Below are positions 1 through 9,330 of a stretch of 38,314 bases of DNA, in pieces. Source of the DNA: Vibrio tasmaniensis 1F-187. Its GTDB lineage: Bacteria > Pseudomonadota > Gammaproteobacteria > Enterobacterales > Vibrionaceae. Below the pieces are notes generated by a model, which searched no databases, was not told the DNA's origin, and saw nothing but the letters and a program-made list of their open reading frames with translations. How positions within the stretch are numbered: the first letter of the stretch is position 1; every line of letters begins with the position of its first letter. The translations under genes and the position numbers were made by a program. The stretch covers positions 1 through 38,314 of the forward strand of contig NZ_AJZM02000323.1 of assembly GCF_000272405.2 (NCBI RefSeq). Direction: 5' to 3'.

Positions 1-759
1 ACTGTCTATTTCATCTAAACTGTCAATTTCATTATCGGAGTTAAATAGTTCTTTTTCATACTGATCAGCAACACTTTTTGCATCTCCAAAGGCTGCCAAT
101 TTCCCGTTGTTTAATAAAAGGCCTTTATCACAAATCCGTTTCATACTTTCAATATCGTGAGTCACAAAAAGTAAGGTAGTACCTTTATCTTGAAATTCCT
201 CGATTCTACGGAAGCATTTGCGTTGGAAAGAAGCGTCTCCAACGGATAGTGCTTCATCAACAATGAGTATGTCTGGTCTAATTGCAGTTGCAACAGCAAA
301 TGCTAATCGAACTTGCATCCCACTTGAATATACCCTAACTGGTTGATCGATATAATCACCAATATCGGCAAAGCTTTCAATTTCAGAGAAGCATGAGTCT
401 ATCTCTTCACTGGTAAGCCCTTGAAGCTGCCCTGCCATATATACATTTTGTCGCCCAGAGAAATCAGGGTGAAAGCCCATACCAAGTTCAAGTAACGCAG
501 CAATGCGCCCCTCAACCATGATATCTCCGTCAGTAGGTTGAGTTGTTCCCGTTATCATTTTTAGTAGTGTACTTTTACCCGCACCATTAATACCAACTAC
601 ACCAACGGCTTCTCCAGGTTCAATAGAAAAATTGATATCACTTAAAATCCATTTCAATTTGTGTTTAGTAAATGGCGATATCCATTCAATAAACCGAGCA
701 AACCTTGAGTTATATAATTTATATGCTTTTCCAACATTGTTAACTGTGATTTTACCCAT
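1..759 (-). CDS. wzt: O-antigen export ABC transporter ATPase Wzt (partial, C-terminus beyond window)
   Basis: ATP-binding subunit that powers export of undecaprenyl-linked O-polysaccharide across the inner membrane together with Wzm. The 253 visible residues show Walker A GINGAGKST (56-64), the ABC signature YSSGMQ (144-149), Walker B ILIVDEA (164-170) and the H-loop histidine (about 201). The sequence is typical of the KpsT/Wzt/TagH subfamily. The reading frame is open through the left edge, so it cannot be seen whether a C-terminal carbohydrate-binding domain follows. The ATG shares one base with the stop of the upstream permease (TAATG), indicating translational coupling. It is the fifth visible gene of the manA-manC-manB-wzm-wzt operon. 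Family assignment is secure; the exact polymer is unknown. Confidence 0.93.
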   Translation of the reverse strand, partial: MGKITVNNVGKAYKLYNSRFARFIEWISPFTKHKLKWILSDINFSIEPGEAVGVVGINGAGKSTLLKMITGTTQPTDGDIMVEGRIAALLELGMGFHPDFSGRQNVYMAGQLQGLTSEEIDSCFSEIESFADIGDYIDQPVRVYSSGMQVRLAFAVATAIRPDILIVDEALSVGDASFQRKCFRRIEEFQDKGTTLLFVTHDIESMKRICDKGLLLNNGKLAAFGDAKSVADQYEKELFNSDNEIDSLDEIDS

Positions 760-1553
760 TACAATTCATCTACCATATCTGAAGAATGTTTACGAAATAA
801 AGTTAGACCTACTAAACAGCAAAATATCGCAAAAATTAATACAGGAAATAAAAGTTGCCAATCTGGCGACTGCTTGTGTACAAATATTTCTTGATAAGAT
901 GATACTAGTCTAGCCATTGGGTTTAGCATTATGGCTGAATGTAATTCATCAGATATTATATCAATAGCATAAACAATAGGCGTAGACCAAAATAAGAACT
1001 GAAGACACACATCAACAAATTGTCCTACATCTCGAAAGAAAACATTCAAAATACCAACAATAATCCCAATCCCAGAAGCTAGTATAATTTGCAGAGTCAA
1101 TACAATTAAGAAATCGAAAATAAGACTGCCTGGGAATTGACCAATTGATAGCAGGAAAATAATAAATAAGGAGAAAATAATAAAAAAGTTAATTGTTGAT
1201 GATATAACAACTATTACAGGCAAGCATATTTTCGGAAAAGACATTTTTTTCAGTAGATTAGCATTATCGATAAAAACGCCTTTACTCCTGCCTATTATTT
1301 CTGCAAACAGCCCCCACGTTAAAACACCAGCACAAAGGTAAATACTATAAGCATATGGGCCAGTTTCGCCAGGAAGCCTAGCTTTCATTACTTGAGAAAA
1401 GACTAATGTATATACAAGTATCATTGCTAAAGGTTGTAATATCAACCAAGCAGCGCCTAACATACTCGTTTGATAGCGAGACTGAAAGTCTCGCTTAACA
1501 CTAGCAACAATAAAGCCTCTGTAATTATAAATTGCTAATAATAACCCTTTCAT
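759..1553 (-). CDS. wzm: O-antigen export ABC transporter permease Wzm
   Basis: Inner-membrane permease of the ABC-2 type that forms the export channel for lipid-linked O-polysaccharide with Wzt. The 264-residue protein has about six hydrophobic segments, an N-terminal amphipathic stretch (RDFQSRYQTSMLGAAW, about 21-36) typical of polysaccharide exporters, and the usual family length of about 260 residues. It overlaps manB upstream and wzt downstream by one base each (TAATG). Its presence means the polymer of this operon is made by the ABC-dependent route rather than Wzx/Wzy. No substrate specificity can be read from the sequence. Confidence 0.93.
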   Translation of the reverse strand: MKGLLLAIYNYRGFIVASVKRDFQSRYQTSMLGAAWLILQPLAMILVYTLVFSQVMKARLPGETGPYAYSIYLCAGVLTWGLFAEIIGRSKGVFIDNANLLKKMSFPKICLPVIVVISSTINFFIIFSLFIIFLLSIGQFPGSLIFDFLIVLTLQIILASGIGIIVGILNVFFRDVGQFVDVCLQFLFWSTPIVYAIDIISDELHSAIMLNPMARLVSSYQEIFVHKQSPDWQLLFPVLIFAIFCCLVGLTLFRKHSSDMVDEL

Positions 1554-2938
1554 TAATGACTGGCCTTTAACAAATCTAGTATTTTTTTAGTTTTTTCTTC
1601 CATTAACTCGATATCTGATCGAGATTCAACATTTAACCTCACAACAGGCTCAGTATTTGAAGAACGTAAATTAAAGCGCCAATCAGCGAACTCTAAACTA
1701 ATTCCATCCGTCTCATCAAAAACTAAGGCATCATACTTGTATGACTCTAAAACCTTAGCAATTGATTCTTGTGGATTATCTAGCTTAGAGTTAATTTCGC
1801 CAGATGAAGGGTATGCGCTGATACGCTCTGAAACCGTTTCTGAAAGCTTCATGCTTTTAACTGACAACAGCTCGGTTACTAGCAACCAAGGAATCATACC
1901 TGAATCGCAATACGCGAAATCACGGAAATAGTGATGCGCACTCATCTCTCCACCGTAAATGGCATCCTCTTTACGCATTCGCTCTTTGATAAAGGCATGA
2001 CCGGTTTTCGACATTACAGGAACACCGCCCGCTTTGGAGACAACGTCAATAGTGTTCCAAGATAAGCGAGGATCATGAATAATTTTCGCGCCTTTCTCTT
2101 TTTGTAAGAACGCTTCTGCGAGTAAACCTACAATATAGTACCCTTCGATAAAGTCGCCATTTTCATCAAATAAGAAACAACGGTCAAAATCACCATCAAA
2201 GGCGATCCCCATATCAGCCTTATGTTCTTTTACGGCATTTGCTGTATCTGCACGGCATTCTGGCAATAATGGGTTTGGGATACCGTTAGGGAAGTTACCG
2301 TTTTCCTCATGGTGAACTTTGATAAGTTCCAGCGGAATATTCAGTGCTTGAAAACGCTCTTCAAGAGCATCAATCACGTGCCCTGCAGCGCCATTACCAG
2401 AGTTGATCACCAGTTTCATCGGTTTGATATTAGCTGGCGTAATATATCCCATCAAATGATCGGTGTACTCTTTCAAAACATTAATTTGCTTGTAGGTTCC
2501 TTTAACAGCAACGTCAATGAAGTCATTGTTTTCCGCTAACGTTTGAATATCTCGTAACCCAGTATCACCACTAATTGGTCTTGCTCCTTCACGAACAAGC
2601 TTCATACCATTGTAATCCATAGGGTTGTGACTAGCTGTAACCTCTACACCACCATCAACACCTAGATGAAAGGTAGCAAAGTAGATTTCTTCCGTACCTG
2701 ATAAGCCAATATCTAGAACGTGAACACCCGCCTCCATCAAACCGTTAGCTAAAGAGAGTTTCAGTTCTTCACTCGTAAGACGAACATCACCTCCAACAAC
2801 AATGGTTTTTTCATCTGCACTTTCACTTTTTAAAAACTGACCGTAAGCTCGGCCGATTCGGTACGCGATGTCATTATCGAGTTCTGAGCCTAGCTGACCG
2901 CGAATATCATAAGCTTTGAAGCATGTTAACTTTGTCAT
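1553..2938 (-). CDS. manB: Phosphomannomutase ManB (CpsG family)
   Basis: Converts mannose-6-phosphate to mannose-1-phosphate, the second step towards GDP-mannose. The 461-residue protein has the alpha-D-phosphohexomutase layout: the phosphoserine loop TASHNP (101-106), the metal-binding DGDFDR motif near residue 245, and the C-terminal sugar-phosphate loop RSSNTEP. Length is normal for the family. It overlaps manC upstream and wzm downstream by one base (TAATG). A phosphoglucomutase activity is possible in this family, but the position beside manC and manA makes the mannose role the best reading. Confidence 0.95.
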   Translation of the reverse strand: MTKLTCFKAYDIRGQLGSELDNDIAYRIGRAYGQFLKSESADEKTIVVGGDVRLTSEELKLSLANGLMEAGVHVLDIGLSGTEEIYFATFHLGVDGGVEVTASHNPMDYNGMKLVREGARPISGDTGLRDIQTLAENNDFIDVAVKGTYKQINVLKEYTDHLMGYITPANIKPMKLVINSGNGAAGHVIDALEERFQALNIPLELIKVHHEENGNFPNGIPNPLLPECRADTANAVKEHKADMGIAFDGDFDRCFLFDENGDFIEGYYIVGLLAEAFLQKEKGAKIIHDPRLSWNTIDVVSKAGGVPVMSKTGHAFIKERMRKEDAIYGGEMSAHHYFRDFAYCDSGMIPWLLVTELLSVKSMKLSETVSERISAYPSSGEINSKLDNPQESIAKVLESYKYDALVFDETDGISLEFADWRFNLRSSNTEPVVRLNVESRSDIELMEEKTKKILDLLKASH

Positions 2939-4338
2939 TATTTACTTTCCTCTAAACGTACTACGTCGTCTTCGTTTAGGTATGAACCTGATTGTATTTC
3001 AATAAGCTCGAGTGGTATTTTACCCGGGTTTTCAACCATATGACTTACGCCAACTGGAATGTAGAGTGACTGATTTTCAGAGATAATTTGTTCTTCGCCA
3101 TTGCTACTTACTTTGGCAGTACCAGAAACAACGACCCAGTGTTCTGCCCGATGATAATGCATCTGGAGTGATTGTTTTTTACCTGGTTGTACGGTAATAC
3201 GATTCACCTTGTATCGGTCACCACCATCAATTGCATCAGACTTACCCCAAGGGCGGTAAACTTCTCTATGCTCTCTGAATTCAGCTCGGTTTTCGGCCTT
3301 CAGATGCTCAACAATTTTCTTCACTTGTTGAACATTGTCTTTGTGAGCGACCAAAACTGCATCTTTGGTCTCCACGACAACGATGTCTTTTACTCCAACA
3401 GAAGCTACCAGTTTATTCGGAGCGTAAATGTAACACCCTTCAGTATCCTCTGTTATCGCATCTCCATGAATCACATTTCCAGAGCTATCTTTCTCTGAAA
3501 CTTCCCATAACGCGGACCATGAACCAACGTCACTCCAGCCTGCATCCATTGGAACGACTACAGCCTTGTCGGTGCGCTCCATTACAGCATAATCAACCGA
3601 ATCATCCGGGCATTTTAAGAATTCACTCTTATCTACACGAATAAAGTCCATATCTTCTGTCGTGCCATTTGTTGCTTTTAAACAGCACTCATGAATTTCT
3701 GGTGAATATTTCTTAAGCTCTTCAAGAAAAATACTTGCTTTGAACATAAAGCATCCGCTATTCCAATAGTACTCTCCACTTGCAACGTATTGTTCAGCAA
3801 CTTCTAGTTGAGGTTTTTCAACAAACTTGTCTACAACATAAGCTGCATCACCTTCTTTAGATCCTCGCTTAATATAGCCATACCCCGTTTCAGGTGCAGT
3901 TGGTACTATACCGAAGGTTGCTAACTTACCAGCATCTGCAACAACCTGAGCTTTACGAATTGAATCTTGAAACGCTTCCGTATCTTGTACTATGTGGTCA
4001 GCGGCTAGAACAAGCATCACAGGATCATCACCATGCGCCATAGCTTGCATTGCAGCCAATGCAATAGCCGGTGCTGTATTTCGCCCTGCCGGTTCCAAGA
4101 TAATACGAGCTTCCTGCCCAAAAGTACGAAGTTGCTCCGCAACCACAAAACGATGGTCCTCATTAGAAATAATGATCGCTTCAGAAGCCGACATACCACT
4201 AATTCGATCTAAGGTGGACTGCAACATCGTTAATGAATTGTGATTATCTAGCGCTAAAAATTGCTTTGGAAACGCTGAACGCGACAGAGGCCATAAACGA
4301 GAGCCAGAACCCCCAGCCATAATGACAGGTATAAACAT
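2938..4338 (-). CDS. manC: Mannose-1-phosphate guanylyltransferase / mannose-6-phosphate isomerase ManC
   Basis: Makes GDP-mannose from mannose-1-phosphate and GTP. The 466-residue protein is the bifunctional type II form: an N-terminal nucleotidyltransferase domain with signature [12 protein letters not shown] (9-20) and FVEKP further on, then a C-terminal cupin isomerase domain with [10 protein letters not shown] near residue 400. The isomerase half overlaps in function with the separate ManA encoded just upstream. A 123-base gap separates it from manA. That gap holds a short hairpin (4374-4381 with 4392-4399) without a U-tract, so read-through from manA is expected. Confidence 0.95.
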   Translation of the reverse strand: MFIPVIMAGGSGSRLWPLSRSAFPKQFLALDNHNSLTMLQSTLDRISGMSASEAIIISNEDHRFVVAEQLRTFGQEARIILEPAGRNTAPAIALAAMQAMAHGDDPVMLVLAADHIVQDTEAFQDSIRKAQVVADAGKLATFGIVPTAPETGYGYIKRGSKEGDAAYVVDKFVEKPQLEVAEQYVASGEYYWNSGCFMFKASIFLEELKKYSPEIHECCLKATNGTTEDMDFIRVDKSEFLKCPDDSVDYAVMERTDKAVVVPMDAGWSDVGSWSALWEVSEKDSSGNVIHGDAITEDTEGCYIYAPNKLVASVGVKDIVVVETKDAVLVAHKDNVQQVKKIVEHLKAENRAEFREHREVYRPWGKSDAIDGGDRYKVNRITVQPGKKQSLQMHYHRAEHWVVVSGTAKVSSNGEEQIISENQSLYIPVGVSHMVENPGKIPLELIEIQSGSYLNEDDVVRLEESK

Positions 4339-4461
4339 AATTTTTCTTCTTTAATTTGTAATCAATACTTTGGCCCCTGCTTCGTTGTCAGAGCAAGGGA
4401 TAACAATAAATTGCTTAAAAACAGCGCCAAACTACTTAACAGTTGGTTGTCATACGCTGGA

Positions 4462-5664
4462 TTAACAATGAGCTTTAGCTACATTTCCTTTCGAAGATAT
4501 ACGATATTCATCAACATATGCTGGTATGAAAACTGACTTTCCTTTTTTCAACTTCACAACCTCACCAGAGTCATGAGTTAACGTCAGTTCAGCATCCAAC
4601 GGCAATAAAATCTCGGCACTTTCTGGACAAACAAGCTCATTATTCGGGTTTTCATAAACAGAGAATCTGAAATCAGGAACCGGAACGGGATAAGTGAGAA
4701 CACCATTCTCACTTATCGGCGCTAACTTTAGCGCATCAAACGGCTTTTCCTCAAAAAGAGTACAACTAGCAAGTTCTTGAACATCAATGTGTTTAGGGGT
4801 TAAACCTGCTCTAAGAACATTATCAGAATTAGCCATAACTTCTAATGCCGTCCCTTTTAAATAGGCATGGGGCGTTCTGGCATCTAAATACATCGCCTCT
4901 CCAGGTTCCAAAGTAATGACATTGAGCATTAATGGGGTGAACAAGCCGACATCACCAGGATACTGATCTGACAATGTTAAGATTAGTGAAGACAACTCTT
5001 GGGTTACATTATCCTCAATTTGGGAAACTAATGAGTCGACGGCTTCGACTTTGTTATCCCCTTCCAGTGAGAGGATACCTACAAAAAACTCACGAAGTCC
5101 TTCTGAAGAAGGGTTTGCATTAAAATGTTCAAGCAACTCACTTAACTGTGGAACCCCAACACCTGAAAATAGTGAAATAATCTCAGGGATTGCTCGGAAA
5201 CCATTCATAGCTTGATAAGAAGTTAAAGCATAAACCAGTTCAGGTTTGTGATTCGAATCCCTATAATTCCTGTGATGAGCTGAAAGAGGAACCTGAGCTT
5301 GCTCTTCTTTGTGGAAACCAAGCTCAGCTTCCTCTTTACTCGGATGCACTTGAACAGACAGTGCACTTTCAGCGGCTAGAATTTTAAATAGATACGGTAA
5401 CTCTCCAAATTTCTCACTTATCTGCTTTGATAGAAACTCATCTTTGTGAACATCAATCAATTGAGACAATAATACTTTTAAGTCGCTACTTTGAACCTTT
5501 GAGCACCCATTTGGATGAGCCCCCATCCACATTTCAGCTTGTGGTTCATCGCCAATGTTATCTATATCAAATAACTGATTAAACGAAGACTTACTACCCC
5601 AAGCAAAATTTTGAATGACATTATCCATCTCAAAAAATTTTTTTTCTTTTTCAGCTTCAAACAT
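4462..5664 (-). CDS. manA: Mannose-6-phosphate isomerase, class I (ManA)
   Basis: Zinc-dependent isomerase linking fructose-6-phosphate to mannose-6-phosphate; it opens the GDP-mannose pathway. The 400-residue protein has the type I landmarks: FAWGSKSS near the N-terminus, SVQVHPSKEEAELGFHKEE around residue 100, NHKPELVYAL, and the later LEVMANSDNVLRAGLTPKH signature. The chosen ATG gives about 12 residues more than the E. coli enzyme; an upstream AGGA lies about nine bases away, and the internal ATG at the conserved start lacks a good ribosome site. It is first in the operon and lies 47 bases downstream of an ops element, so RfaH control is likely. Confidence 0.94.
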   Translation of the reverse strand: MFEAEKEKKFFEMDNVIQNFAWGSKSSFNQLFDIDNIGDEPQAEMWMGAHPNGCSKVQSSDLKVLLSQLIDVHKDEFLSKQISEKFGELPYLFKILAAESALSVQVHPSKEEAELGFHKEEQAQVPLSAHHRNYRDSNHKPELVYALTSYQAMNGFRAIPEIISLFSGVGVPQLSELLEHFNANPSSEGLREFFVGILSLEGDNKVEAVDSLVSQIEDNVTQELSSLILTLSDQYPGDVGLFTPLMLNVITLEPGEAMYLDARTPHAYLKGTALEVMANSDNVLRAGLTPKHIDVQELASCTLFEEKPFDALKLAPISENGVLTYPVPVPDFRFSVYENPNNELVCPESAEILLPLDAELTLTHDSGEVVKLKKGKSVFIPAYVDEYRISSKGNVAKAHC

Positions 5665-5970
5665 TTATGTAATTCCTGACACCTTAAATTTTAGCCACCT
5701 CAAAAAATAGGCATGCTACCGCCCTTTGATAATCAGGCGAAATCACACTACGCATATACAGGAATGGCTTAATACTTATGTTATTATCTCCAATGTCTCA
5801 GTAGGAAGCAAAAAAAATTCTATTTCTCCTCTTACCAATCACAGTAATGGCTTTGAGGTCTAAATGGTAAGAACCTAACTATGACTTCGGCTCTATATAC
5901 ACCAAACCCAAAACCTCGCTATACTCCTACCCTATAATTTTTCGCCCAATAACGAATAAGAGTTCAAGAT
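5665..5970. other. Divergent manA / yibN intergenic region
   Basis: 306 bases without a convincing gene. It carries the ops element for the manA operon (5711-5723, minus strand) and, for the plus strand, a TATAAT hexamer at 5933-5938, about 33 bases before the yibN start. No well-spaced -35 box is visible for that hexamer. I could not identify a well-matched promoter for the manA operon, which should lie between about 5725 and 5900. Confidence 0.5.
5711..5723 (-). promoter_or_regulatory. ops element (RfaH-recruiting, JUMPstart core) in the manA leader
   Basis: On the minus strand the leader reads GGCGGTAGCATGC, matching the ops consensus GGCGGTAGNNT. In enterobacteria and vibrios this sequence in the non-template strand pauses RNA polymerase and recruits the NusG paralogue RfaH to long surface-polysaccharide operons. 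It lies 47 bases before the manA start codon and points into the operon. The full 39-base JUMPstart is not obvious upstream; only its ops core is. Confidence 0.85.
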
Positions 5971-6405
5971 ATGCAAGAGTTAGTTCCATTTGTTCAAGAG
6001 AATATGATTTTAGCCATCGTATGGATCGGCTTGGTTGTTGCCATCATTGCGAACGTTATCAAGACATCAAACGCCGCTTACAAAGAGATCACGGCAGCGC
6101 AAACCACACACATGATTAATCGTGAAAACGGTGTTGTGGTTGATATTCGTACTAAGGATGAGTTCAAAAAGGGCCATATTACTGACGCAGTTCACATTTT
6201 GCCGTCAGATATCAAAGCAAATAGCTTTGGTAGCCTTGAAAGCCACAAAGCCGACCCAATCATCGTAGTATGTAAGACAGGTCAAACAGCTCAAGAAAGC
6301 GCTAACCTACTGGTTAAAGCTGGTTTCGAAAACGTAAGCGTGCTGAAAAGCGGCTTAGTGGCTTGGAGCGAAGCTAACCTACCTTTGGTGAAAGGTAAAA
6401 AGTAG
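5971..6405 (+). CDS. yibN: Membrane-anchored rhodanese-like protein (YibN)
   Basis: Single rhodanese domain behind one N-terminal membrane segment (about residues 12-30, LAIVWIGLVVAIIANVI). The active-site loop VCKTGQTAQES (about 107-117) keeps the catalytic cysteine, so sulfur transfer is possible. Length (144 residues) matches E. coli YibN. It precedes secB, as in other gammaproteobacteria, where a glutaredoxin gene (grxC) often sits between them; here only 99 bases separate the two. The physiological substrate is unknown. The domain faces the cytoplasm if the usual topology holds. Confidence 0.9.
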   Translation: MQELVPFVQENMILAIVWIGLVVAIIANVIKTSNAAYKEITAAQTTHMINRENGVVVDIRTKDEFKKGHITDAVHILPSDIKANSFGSLESHKADPIIVVCKTGQTAQESANLLVKAGFENVSVLKSGLVAWSEANLPLVKGKK

Positions 6406-6504
6406 TTAAAGGTAAGCTGACCTAACTAAACGAATATGACTTTAAGGTTTTGTTCAACAGAGATGGCGAACGAAACCTAATTATAAATTTTTAAGGACAA
6501 GAAA

Positions 6505-6972
6505 ATGGCTGAAGCAGCACAACAAGACGCACAACAGAACTTCGCAATCCAACGTATCTTCCTAAAAGACGTATCTTTCGAAGCGCCAAACTCTCCAGAC
6601 ATGTTTCAAAAAGAGTGGAACCCAGATGTAAAACTGGACCTAGACACTCAAAGCCGTGAACTTGGCGAAGGCGTGTACGAAGTAATCCTACGTCTAACGG
6701 TTACGGTTAAAAACGCAGAAGACACTGCATTCCTTTGTGAAGTTCAACAAGGCGGCATCTTCTCTGCAAGCGAAATGGAAGCTGGCCAACTAGCTCATTG
6801 CCTAGGTGCATTCTGCCCGAACATCCTGTTCCCATACGCTCGTGAAACGATTTCTAGCCTAGTGGTTAAAGGTACGTTCCCACAACTGAACCTAGCACCA
6901 GTTAACTTTGATGCTTTGTTCATGAACTACCTACAAAACCAAGCTCAACAAGCTGAAGGCGAACAAGCTTAA
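6505..6972 (+). CDS. secB: Protein-export chaperone SecB
   Basis: Cytosolic tetrameric chaperone that keeps precursor proteins unfolded and delivers them to SecA. The 155-residue length and conserved stretches ([16 protein letters not shown] near the N-terminus, [12 protein letters not shown] in the middle) are diagnostic. The start is supported by AAGGA about seven bases upstream. It is followed by a strong intrinsic terminator, so secB is separated from gpsA at the level of transcription. Confidence 0.97.
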   Translation: MAEAAQQDAQQNFAIQRIFLKDVSFEAPNSPDMFQKEWNPDVKLDLDTQSRELGEGVYEVILRLTVTVKNAEDTAFLCEVQQGGIFSASEMEAGQLAHCLGAFCPNILFPYARETISSLVVKGTFPQLNLAPVNFDALFMNYLQNQAQQAEGEQA

Positions 6973-7024
6973 GTCTCAAAGTAGAGCTTAACTCTAACGA
7001 TTCAAGCGCTAGTTAGCTTTTAAG

Positions 7025-7057
7025 TGCACATCGCAACTTCTGCGATGTGCATTTTTT
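7025..7057 (+). terminator. Intrinsic terminator after secB
   Basis: A perfect 11-base-pair stem (7025-7035 with 7041-7051) with a five-base loop is followed directly by six T residues. It lies 53 bases after the secB stop. Confidence 0.93.
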
Positions 7058-7150
7058 CTTTACACTGTACTAAAATTGAAAGCTCCTCTGATTTTAGTGG
7101 ATAGCTTTTCCAAGACTCTTCGATTTCCCTCATTATTTTTAGGTGGAAGC

Positions 7151-8197
7151 ATGACAGAAACAACTCACCCGACAATCTCGACAAACGCTTACGGCAAAGA
7201 GATCGCCATGGCAGTAATTGGCGCAGGTTCTTACGGAACATCTCTAGCTATCTCTCTAGCGCGTAACGGTGCAAACGTTGTTCTGTGGGGGCATGATCCT
7301 GTTCACATGGCTCGTCTCGAATCTGAGCGCGCAAATAATGAATTTCTACCAAATATCGACTTCCCAGAAAGTCTGATCATCGAGTCAGACCTTGAGAAGG
7401 CAGTAACAGCAAGTCGTGATCTTCTTGTTGTCGTCCCTAGCCACGTATTTGGTATCGTTTTAAATAGCCTTAAGCCTCACTTAACAGATTGTTCTCGTAT
7501 CTGCTGGGCTACTAAAGGTTTAGAGCCGGAAACTGGTCGCCTGCTAAAAGATGTCGCTCATGATGTGCTTGGTGATGGGTACTCGTTAGCAGTTCTATCA
7601 GGACCTACCTTCGCCAAAGAGCTAGCGATGGGTATGCCAACGGCAATCTCTGTGGCTTCCCCTGATGCAGAATTCCTTGAGCAACTTCAAGAAAAAATTC
7701 ACTGTGGCAAAACGTTCCGTGTGTACGCAAATTCAGATTTTATTGGCATGCAGCTTGGTGGTGCAGTGAAAAATGTCATCGCCATTGGTGCTGGCATGTC
7801 GGATGGTATTGGTTTTGGTGCCAATGCACGTACTGCACTTATCACTCGCGGTCTAGCTGAGATGAGTCGACTAGGCGCAGCTCTTGGTGCGCAACCAGAA
7901 ACCTTCATGGGCATGGCTGGATTGGGTGACCTAGTGCTAACCTGTACTGATAACCAATCACGTAACCGTCGCTTTGGTTTGGCACTTGGCGCAGGTAAAG
8001 ATGTAGATACAGCACAAGAAGAAATTGGCCAAGTAGTGGAAGGTTATCGCAACACCAAAGAAGTTTGGTTACTATCAGAGCGTATGGGCGTTGAAATGCC
8101 CATTGTTGAACAGATTTATCAAGTGTTGTATCAAGGGAAAGATGCACACCTAGCAGCACAAGATCTGCTTGCTAGAGACAAAAAGTCAGAAAGATAG
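7151..8197 (+). CDS. gpsA: Glycerol-3-phosphate dehydrogenase [NAD(P)+] GpsA
   Basis: Reduces dihydroxyacetone phosphate to sn-glycerol-3-phosphate for phospholipid synthesis, in the cytosol. The Rossmann motif [17 protein letters not shown] lies near residue 22. GPTFAKE and the catalytic-lysine segment [13 protein letters not shown] follow, with the C-terminal helical domain after them. The ATG at 7151 is chosen because AGGTGG lies just upstream and the 348-residue product is normal for the family; the frame stays open 25 codons further up, into the region after the secB terminator, but that extension is not conserved in character. It precedes cysE as in E. coli, separated by a repeat element. 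Confidence 0.95.
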   Translation: MTETTHPTISTNAYGKEIAMAVIGAGSYGTSLAISLARNGANVVLWGHDPVHMARLESERANNEFLPNIDFPESLIIESDLEKAVTASRDLLVVVPSHVFGIVLNSLKPHLTDCSRICWATKGLEPETGRLLKDVAHDVLGDGYSLAVLSGPTFAKELAMGMPTAISVASPDAEFLEQLQEKIHCGKTFRVYANSDFIGMQLGGAVKNVIAIGAGMSDGIGFGANARTALITRGLAEMSRLGAALGAQPETFMGMAGLGDLVLTCTDNQSRNRRFGLALGAGKDVDTAQEEIGQVVEGYRNTKEVWLLSERMGVEMPIVEQIYQVLYQGKDAHLAAQDLLARDKKSER

Positions 8198-8200
8198 TAA

Positions 8201-8440
8201 GAGCAGATACGAAATTAGAGTAAGCGAGATACGAAGAGAGTTAAAGGTACGGGTAATCAAGATGCGAATAGCATAAAGTAAATGACCCGAACAAAGTTCT
8301 CCAACTCGCTCGTTCCTCACTCTTGAAGATGACGTTAATATAATGCTCGTCATTGAAGAATGAAGTATCTGGAATCTCATTTACGCTAATTGGCTTTTCT
8401 AAGCTCTTCGTATCTATCATCTCGCTACGCGTATCTGATT
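8201..8440. repeat. Long nested palindromic intergenic element (MITE-like)
   Basis: About 240 bases between gpsA and cysE fold on themselves. Four separate arm pairs are perfectly complementary and nested in order: 8204-8211 with 8430-8437 (8 bp), 8227-8238 with 8404-8415 (12 bp), 8278-8285 with 8377-8384 (8 bp), and 8329-8334 with 8348-8353 (6 bp, 13-base loop). The arms carry the word AGATACGA. Related fragments occur at about 9287-9330 and 10507-10720 in this window. There is no open frame of interest. It resembles a non-autonomous mobile repeat spread through intergenic DNA, or a large RNA hairpin inside the gpsA-cysE transcript. Confidence 0.7.
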
Positions 8441-8459
8441 TAAAAGAATGGATGGAAAA

Positions 8460-9281
8460 ATGAAACACTGTGAACAGCAAAAAGTTTGGCAATGCATAGT
8501 GAAGGAAGCTCGACAGCAGTCAGAGCAAGAACCTATGCTTGCGAGTTTTTATCATGCCACGATCATCAACCATGAAAGTTTAGGCGCAGCCCTTAGCTAC
8601 ATCCTAGCAAACAAGCTAAAGACGGCTTCAATGCCAGCAATGGCAGTACGTGAAGTGGTTGAACAAGCATTTAAGCAGGATCAATCGATTATCGATGCGG
8701 CAGCTTGTGATATTTGCGCGACGGTAAATAGAGATCCTGCGGTCGAGATGTACTCGATGCCTCTACTTTATCTGAAAGGCTACCACGCTCTGCAAGGTTA
8801 CCGAGTAGCGAATTGGCTATGGAAACAAGGGCGTATCGCACTTGCTACTTACCTACAAAACCAAATTTCAGTTGCTTGCCAAGTTGATATTCACCCAGCC
8901 GCGCGTATCGGTAAAGCTATCATGCTCGACCACGCCACTGGTATCGTGATTGGTGAAACTGCTGTCGTCGAAAATGATGTATCGATCCTTCAAGACGTTA
9001 CCCTTGGTGGTACTGGTAAAGAAGGCGGCGACCGTCACCCCAAAATCCGCGAAGGCGTAATGATTGGGGCCGGTGCTAAAATACTCGGCAACATTGAAGT
9101 AGGTGAAGGCGCGAAGATTGGTTCATGCTCTGTTGTACTACAAGCCGTACCACCTCATACAACAGTCGCAGGCGTTCCTGCAAAAATTGTCGGAAAACCG
9201 AAAACAGATAAACCATCTTTAGATATGGACCAAGGCTTCAATGGTCGCTCGCAAAATTTCATTCATGGTGATGGAATATAA
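8460..9281 (+). CDS. cysE: Serine O-acetyltransferase CysE
   Basis: Acetylates L-serine with acetyl-CoA, the committed step of cysteine synthesis. An N-terminal helical domain (PMLASFYHATI, LYLKGYHALQGYR) leads into a left-handed beta-helix with the active-site histidine segments DHATGIVIGETAV and GGDRHPKI. The C-terminus ends in GDGI, the tail that in this family inserts into O-acetylserine sulfhydrylase (CysK) to form the cysteine synthase complex. The ATG at 8460 (273 residues) aligns with the E. coli start; an in-frame ATG at 8448 would add four residues. Confidence 0.95.
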   Translation: MKHCEQQKVWQCIVKEARQQSEQEPMLASFYHATIINHESLGAALSYILANKLKTASMPAMAVREVVEQAFKQDQSIIDAAACDICATVNRDPAVEMYSMPLLYLKGYHALQGYRVANWLWKQGRIALATYLQNQISVACQVDIHPAARIGKAIMLDHATGIVIGETAVVENDVSILQDVTLGGTGKEGGDRHPKIREGVMIGAGAKILGNIEVGEGAKIGSCSVVLQAVPPHTTVAGVPAKIVGKPKTDKPSLDMDQGFNGRSQNFIHGDGI

Positions 9282-9330
9282 GAGCTGACCCTAGGTTCGA
9301 TGAGCCAAGATACGAAAGACTTAAGAGCAG

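Noticed and set aside
7076..7150. 25-codon upstream extension of gpsA
   Set aside because: The ATG at 7151 has AGGTGG upstream and gives the family length; the extension begins right after the secB terminator.
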